Source: Candidatus Zhuqueibacterota bacterium
GTDB lineage: Bacteria; Zhuqueibacterota; Zhuqueibacteria; Oceanimicrobiales; Oceanimicrobiaceae
Assembly (NCBI GenBank): GCA_029262055.1
Contig: JAJDAD010000114.1
Span: 19,740 to 83,739 of the forward strand
Length of the DNA: 64,000 nucleotides
Direction: 5' to 3'
Shown here: positions 36,230 through 44,242 of the stretch, piece after piece
How the letters are laid out: each line of letters opens with the position of its first letter
Position numbering within the stretch: position 1 is the stretch's first letter
Notes under the pieces: generated by a model
What the model was told of the DNA's origin: nothing
Database searches by the model: none
The model's input: only the letters and a program-made list of their open reading frames with translations
Translations under genes and position numbers: made by a program

Positions 36230-36949
36230 TTAGGCGTTTTTTATCCTGACATATATGTGGACGTTAGAAGAGCCGTCACCGAATTTTCTCTCATCAACCT
36301 CGACGTAATTCAAAGATCTGACTAACCTGCCAAGCTTCTCGTAACCATAATTTCTGGGGTCAAACGAGGGCTTCTTCTTTGTTATGTAGCCCCCGACACC
36401 AGACAGAGGCGCCCAGCCATCATCTCTGGATACAGCATCGATGGCCGAAGCGACGGTGGATTTCAGCTCGGCGTTGCCTGACTCATCTTTGTCACCGGCA
36501 TCTTTTTGCCGTCTCAGGATCTCCGTGAAAACGAATTTGTCGCACGCGGAAATAAACGGCTCCGGGGTCTTTTTCTCGCCGAAGCCATAGACAATAAGAC
36601 CTGACTCCCGGATTCTGGTCGCCAGCCTGGTAAAGTCGCTGTCGGAGGAGACCAGGCAAAAGCCGTCCAGACTACCTTCGTGCAACAGGTCCATTGCGTC
36701 AATGATGAGCGAAGAATCTGTCGCATTCTTACCAATCGTATAGCTGAATTGTTGAACCGGCTGTATGGCGTGCTTGTGCAGATGGCTCTTCCAGCCTTTC
36801 AGCCTGGTAGTGGTCCAGTCGCCATATGCACGCTTTACGCTGGAGATGCCAAATTTTGCTACCTCGGCCAGTAGCTCAGAGCAGATTGATGCCTGGGCAT
36901 TGTCTGCGTCAATCAAAACGGCCAGTCGGTTGTTTCCATTTTCTGCCAT
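36230..36949 (-). CDS. NYN-domain (LabA/DUF88) protein with C-terminal LOTUS/OST-HTH domain
   Basis: 239 residues from ATG at 36949 (AAGGGAAACGCT upstream). The N-terminal domain shows NYN/PIN-type nuclease acidic residues: LAVLIDADNAQ, ATDSSLIIDAMDLL and LVSSDSDFTRLATRI, with VYGFGEKKTPEPFISACDKFVF. After a charged linker comes an OST-HTH/LOTUS domain (AIDAVSRDDGWAPLSGVGGYI, then SFDPRNYGYEKLGRLVRSL). This two-domain form is widespread in bacteria; the NYN domain is a predicted Mg-dependent RNase and LOTUS domains bind RNA. Stand-alone leftward gene; cellular target unknown. Confidence 0.9.
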   Translation of the reverse strand: MAENGNNRLAVLIDADNAQASICSELLAEVAKFGISSVKRAYGDWTTTRLKGWKSHLHKHAIQPVQQFSYTIGKNATDSSLIIDAMDLLHEGSLDGFCLVSSDSDFTRLATRIRESGLIVYGFGEKKTPEPFISACDKFVFTEILRRQKDAGDKDESGNAELKSTVASAIDAVSRDDGWAPLSGVGGYITKKKPSFDPRNYGYEKLGRLVRSLNYVEVDERKFGDGSSNVHIYVRIKNA

Positions 36950-37666
36950 AGCGTTTCCCTTCATGGATTAAGACAGCATCCTCAGTTGCAGCCGGCTCAC
37001 AAAGCTGCGGTCAACTTGCGTCCATGTGAATTTCGGTTTCTAAGAATCAGTCGAATTGCTTCGCGCGAACGCATACCACGCACGGGCGTTGCTTTCCGGT
37101 ACCTGCACAATAATCCCAATAATATCGCTTTCTAGCGTAGATCACAACTGGAATAGCGATTTTTGTTAGAATTAGCTACACAAACGGAGGTGACAGGGAT
37201 CGTCAGACTTGCACGCAATGCGCAGGTGCATGAATCAACCGGCTACATTTTTATTCGCTGAAACCCAGCCGGCAATTCTCAAAAACAGGAGATTGCAGGG
37301 TGAATTTTCAAATAGTAAGAAACAGACGAGAATCGGTGCACGACCGACACATTAGCGTAATTTACATAAAATCAACTAGTTCTGTTTTCGACTGACCATT
37401 TATTGATCAGGCACGACTTTTGTAGTCGTGGCTGTTGATCAATTCCAGCTAACCTTAAGGTGCGACCATGGGTCCGCATTGCGAAGGCAGTTGGCTGCCT
37501 GCTGGCAGCCCCAATGTGCATAAGCTGTTTTCGAGTCCTCTTTCGCCTCCATGACTAAGACGGGGCTTGGGTATATCCAGGCCCCTTTCTATTGCCGGGT
37601 GTCGCTCTTGCCGTCACCGCATTTTTCAAAGCGCCATTTCTCCCAAGTAGCTTAAGGAGGTTAACC
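36950..37666. other. Long intergenic region upstream of the GNAT-kor genes
   Basis: About 700 bases between the divergent NYN and GNAT genes. Several hairpins are visible, including GCACGACTTTTGTAGTCGTGGC (37412-37433 area) and a terminator-like stem at 37562-37590. No protein frame is convincing. It presumably holds the promoter of the rightward energy-metabolism operon and perhaps a short non-coding transcript ending at the hairpin. Confidence 0.5.
37562..37590 (+). terminator. Terminator-like hairpin upstream of the GNAT gene
   Basis: GGGGC pairs with GCCCC and TGG with CCA around the loop GTATAT, followed by TTTCT. As it precedes any rightward gene by 77 bases, it would end a transcript starting in the intergenic region, or act as an attenuator of the GNAT-kor operon. 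Confidence 0.45.
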
Positions 37667-38263
37667 ATGGCAGGCCATCCAAAAGTCGTAACGCTGAAGG
37701 ACAAGAGTCGCATCACCATCAGAAGGATGGTGGATGGCGACCTCGACAGCCTGTTGCGATTCTACCGCTCCATCCCTGAGTCCGACCGCATGTTCCTGCG
37801 CATCGACGTGACAAATCCCCGAAACGTCGAACGCAGGTTTGGCCACCTGAACTATGATTATGTCTATCCTCTCCTGGCGTTGGACGAGGACCGAATAATT
37901 GCGATTGCGACACTTTTCCGGGCAGAATTCGGGTGGAAGCGCAATGTTGGTGAGATTAGAGTCCTCATTTCCAGACCGTATCAAAGGAAGGGCCTGGCGA
38001 CAGTCTTCCTGCGCGAGTTGTTTTTTCGGGCCCTGCAAGCCGGCATCCACAAGCTCCAGGCTGAAATGGTGGACAACCAGGCATCCGCAATAGCTGCTTT
38101 CGAAAGACTTGGATTCCGCAAGGAAGCGACTCTCAGAAAACACGTCACGGACCTGCGTGGCAAACGAGACAATCTGGTCATCATGACCCTGGACATAGAG
38201 GACTACTGGCATTTGATAGAAGACCATGTCGAAAATCTCGATATTCGCATTCACAATGTATGA
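37667..38263 (+). CDS. GNAT-family N-acetyltransferase
   Basis: 198 residues from ATG at 37667, which has AAGGAGG seven bases upstream; the longer frame has no ribosome site. GNAT motifs are clear: IRVLISRPYQRKGLATVFLRELFF (motif A with Q-R-K-G-L-A acetyl-CoA loop), then MVDNQASAIAAFERLGFRKEATL (motif B). It transfers an acetyl group to an amine of a protein or small molecule. It leads the kor operon, 66 bases before korD, so it may acetylate an enzyme of that pathway or a related metabolite, which is inference from position. RimJ/RimL-like or stress acetyltransferase roles are the alternatives. Confidence 0.85.
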   Translation: MAGHPKVVTLKDKSRITIRRMVDGDLDSLLRFYRSIPESDRMFLRIDVTNPRNVERRFGHLNYDYVYPLLALDEDRIIAIATLFRAEFGWKRNVGEIRVLISRPYQRKGLATVFLRELFFRALQAGIHKLQAEMVDNQASAIAAFERLGFRKEATLRKHVTDLRGKRDNLVIMTLDIEDYWHLIEDHVENLDIRIHNV

Positions 38264-38329
38264 GCAGCCCTGAGTTACACACGAACGCGTCAAAACCTGG
38301 ATAGGACAAACCTTGAAGGAGAAACCCTA

Positions 38330-38647
38330 GTGAGTTACTGGCGAAAACCTCTGGACTGGGACAAGATCAATATACCCGAAGGCAAGATTCACGTCATGGA
38401 GGACCAGTGCAAAGGGTGTGGATTCTGCGTGGAATACTGCCCCAAAGATACCCTGGAGATGTCAGACGACTTTAATCTCAAGGGATATCACCCCGTTGTG
38501 GTTGTCAATGAGAAAAGTTGTGTCAACTGCCAATTATGCGAAGTCATCTGCCCTGAATTTGCGATTTTTGTCACCCTGAAGAACAACTATCCGGCAACGG
38601 AGAGGATTCCGGAAACCCGAAAGGGGGTGAAAATTGGTGAAAGCTGA
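38330..38647 (+). CDS. korD: 2-oxoacid:ferredoxin oxidoreductase, delta (ferredoxin) subunit
   Basis: 105 residues, starting with GTG at 38330 behind AAGGAG. Two [4Fe-4S] motifs, CKGCGFCVEYCP and CVNCQLCEVICP, are about 30 residues apart, the classical 2[4Fe-4S] ferredoxin. It passes electrons between the TPP-binding core and free ferredoxin or, in this locus, possibly the flavoprotein/Hdr partners. First of four kor genes in order D-A-B-C with overlapping ends, as in archaeal and many anaerobic bacterial 2-oxoglutarate oxidoreductases. Confidence 0.93.
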   Translation: MSYWRKPLDWDKINIPEGKIHVMEDQCKGCGFCVEYCPKDTLEMSDDFNLKGYHPVVVVNEKSCVNCQLCEVICPEFAIFVTLKNNYPATERIPETRKGVKIGES

Positions 38648-39800
38648 CCCCAAAGGAGTTTTGACCGGCGCGCACTTTCTGGACGGTGATCACGCCTGTG
38701 CGGAAGGAGCCCTGGCCGCCGGCTGCCGGTTCTTTGCAGGATATCCCATTACCCCCTCTACCGAGGTAGCCGAACGCATCGCCTTACGCTTTCCACTGGT
38801 CGGTGGCATTTTCATCCAGATGGAGGATGAGCTGGCGTCCATGGCGGCTGTCCTGGGCGGCGCGTGGGGCGGGAAAAAGTCCATGACCGTTACCTCAGGT
38901 CCCGGGTTCTCTTTGATGATGGAAAACATCGGCTTGGCGGCAATGACCGAGACACCCTGTGTCATAGTCAATGTGCAGCGCGGCGGGCCTTCCACCGGGC
39001 TGCCTACCTTACCCGGACAACAAGATATGATGCAGGCGCGCTGGGGGTCGCATGGTGACTATGAGATTATCGCAGTCGTCCCCAACTCACCACAGGAGTG
39101 TTTTGATGTGACCATCGAAGCGTTCAATCTGTCGGAAGAGTACCGCGTACCCGTGATGGTCATGATGGACGAGTGTGTCGGTCACATGACTGAGAAGGTC
39201 GTCATTCCACCAGCTGAAGAAATAGAAGTGTTCAACAGAAGACTATATGACGGGCCCAAGCAGGACTACCTGCCCTACGCGGTTGACAGCGACAACGGAC
39301 GTGTGCCGCTGATGGCGAATGCCGGCGCCGGCTACCGTTTTCACGTAACCGGACTCACCCACGATGAACGCGGGTATCCTGCCATGAATGCCGAGGTGCA
39401 GCAAGAGTGTGTGACCCGGCTGGTCGACAAGGTTAAACTCAACACGCATGCCATTGCCAGATATGAAGAGGAGGAGGTCGAGGAAGCAGACATTGTCCTT
39501 GTGGCCTATGGCATCAGTTCCCGCGTGGCGATGCGCGCGCTAGAAATGGCACGGGCAGACGGGATCAAGATCGGACTGTTCCGGATGATTACGGCCTGGC
39601 CCTTCCCGGAAGAACGCATACGGCAAATCGCCCAGCACGTGAACTCATTTGTCATGGTTGAACTTAACCTTGGCCAAATGGTGACTGAACTGGAACGCTG
39701 CGTTGCCGGCGCGGCCAAAGTACATTTAGCCCCTCATGCCGGTGGTTGGGTGCACCATCCGGAAGATATCCTACAAATCATTTCGGAGGCAACAACATGA
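38637..39800 (+). CDS. korA: 2-oxoacid (2-oxoglutarate):ferredoxin oxidoreductase, alpha subunit
   Basis: 387 residues with GTG at 38637 (TTG at 38634 is equally possible); overlaps the korD end. RFFAGYPITPSTEVAE and FIQMEDELASMAAVLGGAWGGKKSMTVTSGPGFSLM are the pyrimidine-domain signature, followed by VNVQRGGPSTGLPTLPGQQD. The second half is the transketolase C-like domain II (DIVLVAYGISSRVAMRALEMA). Lengths and order fit KorA of four-subunit 2-oxoglutarate oxidoreductase; 2-oxoisovalerate specificity cannot be excluded by eye. The stop overlaps the korB start (ATGA). Confidence 0.93.
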   Translation: MKADPKGVLTGAHFLDGDHACAEGALAAGCRFFAGYPITPSTEVAERIALRFPLVGGIFIQMEDELASMAAVLGGAWGGKKSMTVTSGPGFSLMMENIGLAAMTETPCVIVNVQRGGPSTGLPTLPGQQDMMQARWGSHGDYEIIAVVPNSPQECFDVTIEAFNLSEEYRVPVMVMMDECVGHMTEKVVIPPAEEIEVFNRRLYDGPKQDYLPYAVDSDNGRVPLMANAGAGYRFHVTGLTHDERGYPAMNAEVQQECVTRLVDKVKLNTHAIARYEEEEVEEADIVLVAYGISSRVAMRALEMARADGIKIGLFRMITAWPFPEERIRQIAQHVNSFVMVELNLGQMVTELERCVAGAAKVHLAPHAGGWVHHPEDILQIISEATT

Positions 39801-40663
39801 ATGCAGTGACTCATCCGATGGAGGACATCCTGCGCATGGACCGGATGCCGCACATCTGGTGTCCGGGCTGCGGTATCGGTACGGCGGTAACGGCTTTTGC
39901 CATGGCCCTGCAGAAAGCCGAGATATGTCTCGACAAGACCGCCGTGGTTTCCGGCATCGGCTGCTCCGGACGCGTTGCCGGATATGTGAAGCTGGATTCG
40001 TTTCACACCACGCACGGTCGTGCCATCCCCTTTGCCACAGGCCTTAAGTTAGCAAACCCGGAACTGACGGTGGTGGTCATCAGCGGAGACGGCGACCTGA
40101 TCGCCATCGGCGGTAATCATTTCATTCATGCCGCCCGGCGCAATGTGGACATCAAAGTGTTTTGCATCAACAACTTCAACTATGCCATGACCGGTGGACA
40201 ATTGGCGCCCACCACTCCGGAACCGGCGACCACAACGACTTCTCCCTATGGCGCTTTCGAGCACCCTTTCAATCTACCGTTTCTCGCCGAAAGCAGCGGC
40301 GCCGTCTATGTGGCGCGCTGGACGGCCCTGCACATCCGGCGGCTTACAAAATCCATGACCGAGGCGCTGAGCAAGAAAGGTTTTTCTTTTGTCGAGATCA
40401 TTGCGCCGTGCCCCACCCTCTATTCACGCAGAAATCGCCTGGGTGATGGACTGGACGAACTGAAATACTACCACGACAACAGTGTTATTAAGCACGGTTT
40501 GGACACGCGCGAGCTCGACATTGGTTATCGTAAGGAAATCGTCATGGGTAAATTTGTCGATAAGGATCGACCGACTTTTATCGAGGCATTGAATGACCGT
40601 TTCACACAGGTATTCGGAGACAAATACGAACAATACGGACCACAAAATGCGAACGGAAATTAG
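39797..40663 (+). CDS. korB: 2-oxoacid (2-oxoglutarate):ferredoxin oxidoreductase, beta subunit
   Basis: 288 residues from ATG at 39797, with GGAGG upstream and ATGA overlap with korA. It carries the TPP-binding core: HIWCPGCGIGTAVTAF at the N terminus, SGIGCSGR, then ISGDGDLIAIGGNHFIHAARRN and FCINNFNYAMTGGQLAPTTP, which supply the Mg-pyrophosphate ligands. CxxC in WCPGCG is the cluster/TPP-proximal pair of this family. It catalyses oxidative decarboxylation of 2-oxoglutarate to succinyl-CoA with ferredoxin, or the CO2-fixing reverse. Confidence 0.94.
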   Translation: MNAVTHPMEDILRMDRMPHIWCPGCGIGTAVTAFAMALQKAEICLDKTAVVSGIGCSGRVAGYVKLDSFHTTHGRAIPFATGLKLANPELTVVVISGDGDLIAIGGNHFIHAARRNVDIKVFCINNFNYAMTGGQLAPTTPEPATTTTSPYGAFEHPFNLPFLAESSGAVYVARWTALHIRRLTKSMTEALSKKGFSFVEIIAPCPTLYSRRNRLGDGLDELKYYHDNSVIKHGLDTRELDIGYRKEIVMGKFVDKDRPTFIEALNDRFTQVFGDKYEQYGPQNANGN

Positions 40664-41231
40664 ATTTTCTGGACTTGGCGGACAGGGCATAATTTTGTCC
40701 GGAATTATAGCCGGCAAGGCTGCCTCTTTGTTTGATCACAAACACGCCACCATGACACAGAGCTTCGGGCCGGAGGCGAGAGGTAGCGCGTGCAGCGCCC
40801 AACTCATCGTGTCCGACGAACCGGTTTTTTACCCCTACATAACAAAGACCCATGTGCTGGTGTCCATGTCGCAAGATGCGTGTGACAAGTTTCTGCCGGA
40901 CCTGATTGCGGGCGGCACATTGCTGGTGGACGAAGATCTGGTCAACCTGCGGTCCCGCAGCGGGTCATTCAAGATGTTCGAAGTGCCGGCCACACGCTAT
41001 GCCGAAGAGCTGGGCAACCGCATCCTGGGCAACCTGGTCATGCTAGGATACTTCTCCGCGATTACGCGCACCGTTTCGCCGGAGTCTTTCAAGAAAGCTA
41101 TCCCGGGATCCGTGCCGCAACGTTACCTCGACCTCAACATTCACGCCTTTGACCGGGGGTTTGAACATGGGATCAGCCAGGGCAAACAGAAAAAGAACAA
41201 GAAGAGCGCAAAAGTTATCGAGGAGCGCTGA
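40647..41231 (+). CDS. korC: 2-oxoacid (2-oxoglutarate):ferredoxin oxidoreductase, gamma subunit
   Basis: 194 residues from ATG at 40647, overlapping korB by 17 bases. EIRFSGLGGQGIILSGIIAGKAA and ATMTQSFGPEARGSACSAQLIVSD are the CoA-binding gamma-domain motifs; VLVSMSQDACDKF and NRILGNLVMLGYFSA follow. It ends in a Lys-rich tail (KQKKNKKSAKV) that is longer than usual. It completes the KorDABC enzyme. The GltD/MvhD-like gene starts 2 bases after its stop, so the flavoprotein is almost certainly coexpressed. Confidence 0.94.
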   Translation: MRTEIRFSGLGGQGIILSGIIAGKAASLFDHKHATMTQSFGPEARGSACSAQLIVSDEPVFYPYITKTHVLVSMSQDACDKFLPDLIAGGTLLVDEDLVNLRSRSGSFKMFEVPATRYAEELGNRILGNLVMLGYFSAITRTVSPESFKKAIPGSVPQRYLDLNIHAFDRGFEHGISQGKQKKNKKSAKVIEER

Positions 41232-41233
41232 AC

Positions 41234-43573
41234 ATGCATAACCTTGAAGAAATGATGGGTGAAAATATAGACCTCACACTGACATTTCGCGATGCTGACA
41301 GCAGCTATCAGGTTAACCGCATCCATCCATCGCCCTGCATGACGGCCTGTCCTGCCGGCGTCAATGTCAAGTCTTACGTATCTCTCATTTCGTCAGGCCG
41401 CTTCGCGCAGGCGCTTGCGGTCGTAAAGGAAAAAAACCCGTTCCCCGGCATTTGTGGCCGGGTTTGCCCCCATCCTTGCGAAGAACATTGCACGCGGGGC
41501 GAAGTGGACGCACCCCTAGCCATCGCCTCCTTGAAGCGGTTTGTCGCGGACTACGAACTGCGCAACCCAACCGAAAATCCCGGGCCACTACCCCGAAGCA
41601 GAGATGAGAAAATAGCTGTTGTCGGTTCCGGCCCTGCCGGTCTCACTGTTGCCAACGATTTAATCAGAAAGGGCTTTGGCGTAACCGTGTTCGAGCAGTT
41701 GCCACAGGCCGGTGGCATGATGCTGGCCGGAATTCCGAGCTATCGCCTGCCGCGTGACATTATTCGCGTAGAAGTTGAGGCAATCGAACGTCTAGGCGTC
41801 AAGATTAAAACCAACACAAGAATCGCCGGGCCGGCAGCCATCGACAAGCTGTTTGAGAAAGGGTTCAGCGCGGTTTTTCTTGGGATAGGCGCCCACCGGG
41901 GCAGGAAACTCGCCATTGCCGGCGAAAGCAAGTACGAAGGTTTCCACGATGCAATCTCCTTTTTGCACAGTGTCAATCTTGGCAAGCCCCTGCAACCGGG
42001 CAAGAGAGTCATCGTGGTCGGCGGCGGCAGCTCTGCCTTCGACTCCGCCCGCACGGCGATACGTTTGGGAAGCCAGGAAATCACTATCCTCTATCGTCGA
42101 ACCCGGCAGGAGATGCCGGCCACCGCTGAGGAAATTGCAGTTGCCGAACCGGAAGGGATTAAACTGCACTATCTGGCGGCGCCTGTCAAGATCCTCGGTA
42201 AGAAGGGCAAAGTCTCGGGCATGACGTGCATTGGGATGGAATTGGCTGAACCAGATGAGAGCGGGCGCCGCAGACCCGTGCCCATCGCAGGCTCAGAATT
42301 CACTTTGAAGGCTGACACGATTATCTCGGCCATCAGCCAGGAGCCCGATCTGTCGTTCCTGCCGGATGACCACGGGTTCAAGATTTCAAAATGGCAGACT
42401 TTCAAAGCAGATGCCGGCACGTTGTTGACAACCCGTCCCGGTGTTTTTGTCGGCGGAGACGCCTACAGCGGACCAGCCACGATAATCGACGCCATAGCAA
42501 CTGGGCACGTGGCAGCACAATCAATAGAGCGCTATTTGAACAAGGAGCCCCTGGAGCAGGACTGCGACCGAGCTCTGCCAGCGGAAACCGAGATTAAAGC
42601 AGATCTAAGTCAATATGAAAAATCCAGACGCACAGCGCAAACGCAGCTGGCCATGTCCAAAATCACCGGCAATTTCGAAGAAGTTGAATTGGGGTATGAT
42701 GAAGCTGCCGCCATCGCCGAGGCAAGCCGGTGTCTGCGCTGCGGGCCGTGTGAAGAATGCTTCCTCTGCGTGCCGGAATGCGGTAAGCGTCTACATGTGT
42801 TGATTGCGGCAAACGGTGCCGGCGCACAGTTCTTGCGGTATCCGATTGGATTTGATGCTCCGCAGACGGGCCATGGCACGGTCGCCGCTGCCCTGCGTTC
42901 CAGCTCCAACACGATTGATTCCGTACAGATATCACCGCTCACCTGCTATGTCAATGCGGACCTCTGCCGGGGCTGTGGCGAATGTACGACGGTTTGCGAA
43001 TACTCAGCGCCGGCACTGTCGCCCAAGGATAGCGGGCTTTTTGTTTCGAGAATCGACGAAAACATTTGCAAAGGTTGCGGTACATGCGTTACGGTTTGTC
43101 CTTCCAGCGCGATCGAACAGAGGTATTTTACTCAGGAACGCTTTTTGGACAAACTCATGAAGATGGATCCAACCCGGAAAAACGTCGTGACTTTCACCTG
43201 CTCGTGGTACGGATCTCATTTAAACCGGTCCTCGTTCACGCACCTGACTCACCAGGATTACAACCTGTTGTTCCAGAGCGTCGCCTGCTCCGGCAGAATT
43301 GAACCGGCATTGATTCTAAACGCATTTGAACACGGCGCTGAGGGCGTACTGGTGGTCGGCTGTGGCATGGGCGCCTGCCATTATGGTTTCGGAAACAAGC
43401 ATGCTGAAGAACACTTCGGGACCGTACGGAATTTGCTGAACGTCCTTGGCTTCTCTGCGGAGAAATTTCAATGGGCCTGGACCGGGGCAGAACAAAGCGG
43501 GGATGTGGTGGAGGCCGTTGATGTTTCCCTGAACAGCATCCAGGGAAACAAGACCTGTGAGGAATCCACGTGA
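41234..43573 (+). CDS. GltD-like NAD(P)H:FAD oxidoreductase fused to 2[4Fe-4S] ferredoxin and MvhD domain
   Basis: 779 residues. The N terminus holds the GltD-type helical Fe-S module (C35MTAC, then GICGRVCPHPCEEHC). FAD-binding GSGPAG lies at 132-136, a second Rossmann VVVGGGSSAF near 263 binds NAD(P)H, and FVGGDAYSGPATIIDAIATG closes the FAD site. Cys cluster CLRCGPCEECFLC lies near 500, ferredoxin motifs CRGCGECTTVC at 578 and CKGCGTCVTVC at 612. From about 640, FTCSWYG ... ACSGRIEPALILNAF ... GCGMGACHYGFGN is an MvhD/FrhD [2Fe-2S] domain, the piece that feeds electrons to HdrA in methanogens. It therefore looks like an NAD(P)H-to-Hdr/ferredoxin adaptor. It sits directly behind korDABC. 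Confidence 0.88.
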   Translation: MHNLEEMMGENIDLTLTFRDADSSYQVNRIHPSPCMTACPAGVNVKSYVSLISSGRFAQALAVVKEKNPFPGICGRVCPHPCEEHCTRGEVDAPLAIASLKRFVADYELRNPTENPGPLPRSRDEKIAVVGSGPAGLTVANDLIRKGFGVTVFEQLPQAGGMMLAGIPSYRLPRDIIRVEVEAIERLGVKIKTNTRIAGPAAIDKLFEKGFSAVFLGIGAHRGRKLAIAGESKYEGFHDAISFLHSVNLGKPLQPGKRVIVVGGGSSAFDSARTAIRLGSQEITILYRRTRQEMPATAEEIAVAEPEGIKLHYLAAPVKILGKKGKVSGMTCIGMELAEPDESGRRRPVPIAGSEFTLKADTIISAISQEPDLSFLPDDHGFKISKWQTFKADAGTLLTTRPGVFVGGDAYSGPATIIDAIATGHVAAQSIERYLNKEPLEQDCDRALPAETEIKADLSQYEKSRRTAQTQLAMSKITGNFEEVELGYDEAAAIAEASRCLRCGPCEECFLCVPECGKRLHVLIAANGAGAQFLRYPIGFDAPQTGHGTVAAALRSSSNTIDSVQISPLTCYVNADLCRGCGECTTVCEYSAPALSPKDSGLFVSRIDENICKGCGTCVTVCPSSAIEQRYFTQERFLDKLMKMDPTRKNVVTFTCSWYGSHLNRSSFTHLTHQDYNLLFQSVACSGRIEPALILNAFEHGAEGVLVVGCGMGACHYGFGNKHAEEHFGTVRNLLNVLGFSAEKFQWAWTGAEQSGDVVEAVDVSLNSIQGNKTCEEST

Positions 43574-43631
43574 TCTGTACGATGCGATGTGTGCTGAATC
43601 GTCCACGTCGCACCAGATTGGAGGGAATGTC

Positions 43632-43796
43632 ATGTCAACCTATGAGTACAAATGCCGGCAGTGTGGCCATGAATTTGAACAAGTCATGACCATCGAGCAG
43701 CATGAAAAGTTCGGACCACAATGCCCAAAGTGTGATAGCAAAAAGGTCGAGTCTGTATTCAGCACCTTCTTTGCCAAGACCGACAGTAAAGCCTAA
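43632..43796 (+). CDS. FmdB-type zinc-ribbon protein
   Basis: 54 residues, ATG at 43632 behind GGAGGGAATGTC. MSTYEYKCRQCGHEFEQVM and CPKCDSK form a four-Cys zinc ribbon of the FmdB/CxxC_CXXC_SSSS family. It lies between the GltD/MvhD gene and the Cys-rich protein, in an operon rich in Fe-S and flavin enzymes. FmdB-like proteins were first linked to formamidase/amidase regulation; no specific function can be claimed here, but small zinc ribbons of this kind recur beside redox operons. Confidence 0.85.
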   Translation: MSTYEYKCRQCGHEFEQVMTIEQHEKFGPQCPKCDSKKVESVFSTFFAKTDSKA

Positions 43797-43836
43797 GTTT
43801 GGAATAAGGCCTTTTGCGTGGCCAAAGGATTCTTCA

Positions 43837-44160
43837 ATGGATTACCTGGAAGCCATTCGACAACGTGTATGCCCGATCTGTACGGCGGGGATTGTCCACC
43901 GTGACGATCAGTTCTTCCGCTGCGGGCTGACCCCGGGTCGAACCTGTCCAGTGGAGAGACACCTGCCAGAGATCCTTGAGGTCATGGACTCAATGGACAG
44001 TCCCTGGATGGACGATTATGTTACGCGTCTGCGGGAGAGAGTGTGCTCAAAACAGGAACAAACTGAGGAGAGTAGCGGTGACTTCTACTTAAAAGGAGAA
44101 TGCACACTCGATACTTATTTCATGCTGATCGCCGAGGCTGTTGAGGAAGTGAAGGGTTAG
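43837..44160 (+). CDS. Small Cys-containing protein with two-fold internal repeat
   Basis: 107 residues from ATG at 43837, with AAAGGAT nine bases upstream. It has an internal two-fold symmetry: YLEAIRQRVCPIC ... RTCPVERHLPEILEVM in the first half parallels YVTRLRERVCSK ... GECTLDTYFMLIAEAVEEV in the second. The first half keeps four Cys (VCPIC, FRCG, RTCP) able to bind metal; the second half has lost some. I do not know a named family, but similar small two-repeat Cys proteins occur by Hdr-type genes in my recollection. Its place between KOR/flavoprotein and citrate synthase suggests a regulatory or electron-transfer role in that system. Confidence 0.75.
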   Translation: MDYLEAIRQRVCPICTAGIVHRDDQFFRCGLTPGRTCPVERHLPEILEVMDSMDSPWMDDYVTRLRERVCSKQEQTEESSGDFYLKGECTLDTYFMLIAEAVEEVKG

Positions 44161-44242
44161 TTACCGGTGCCTCGCAACGCCCCATAAATCCAGTTTGCGA
44201 GGCGGCGGATTATCACTGGATGTGAGTGAATAGGAGACAATA

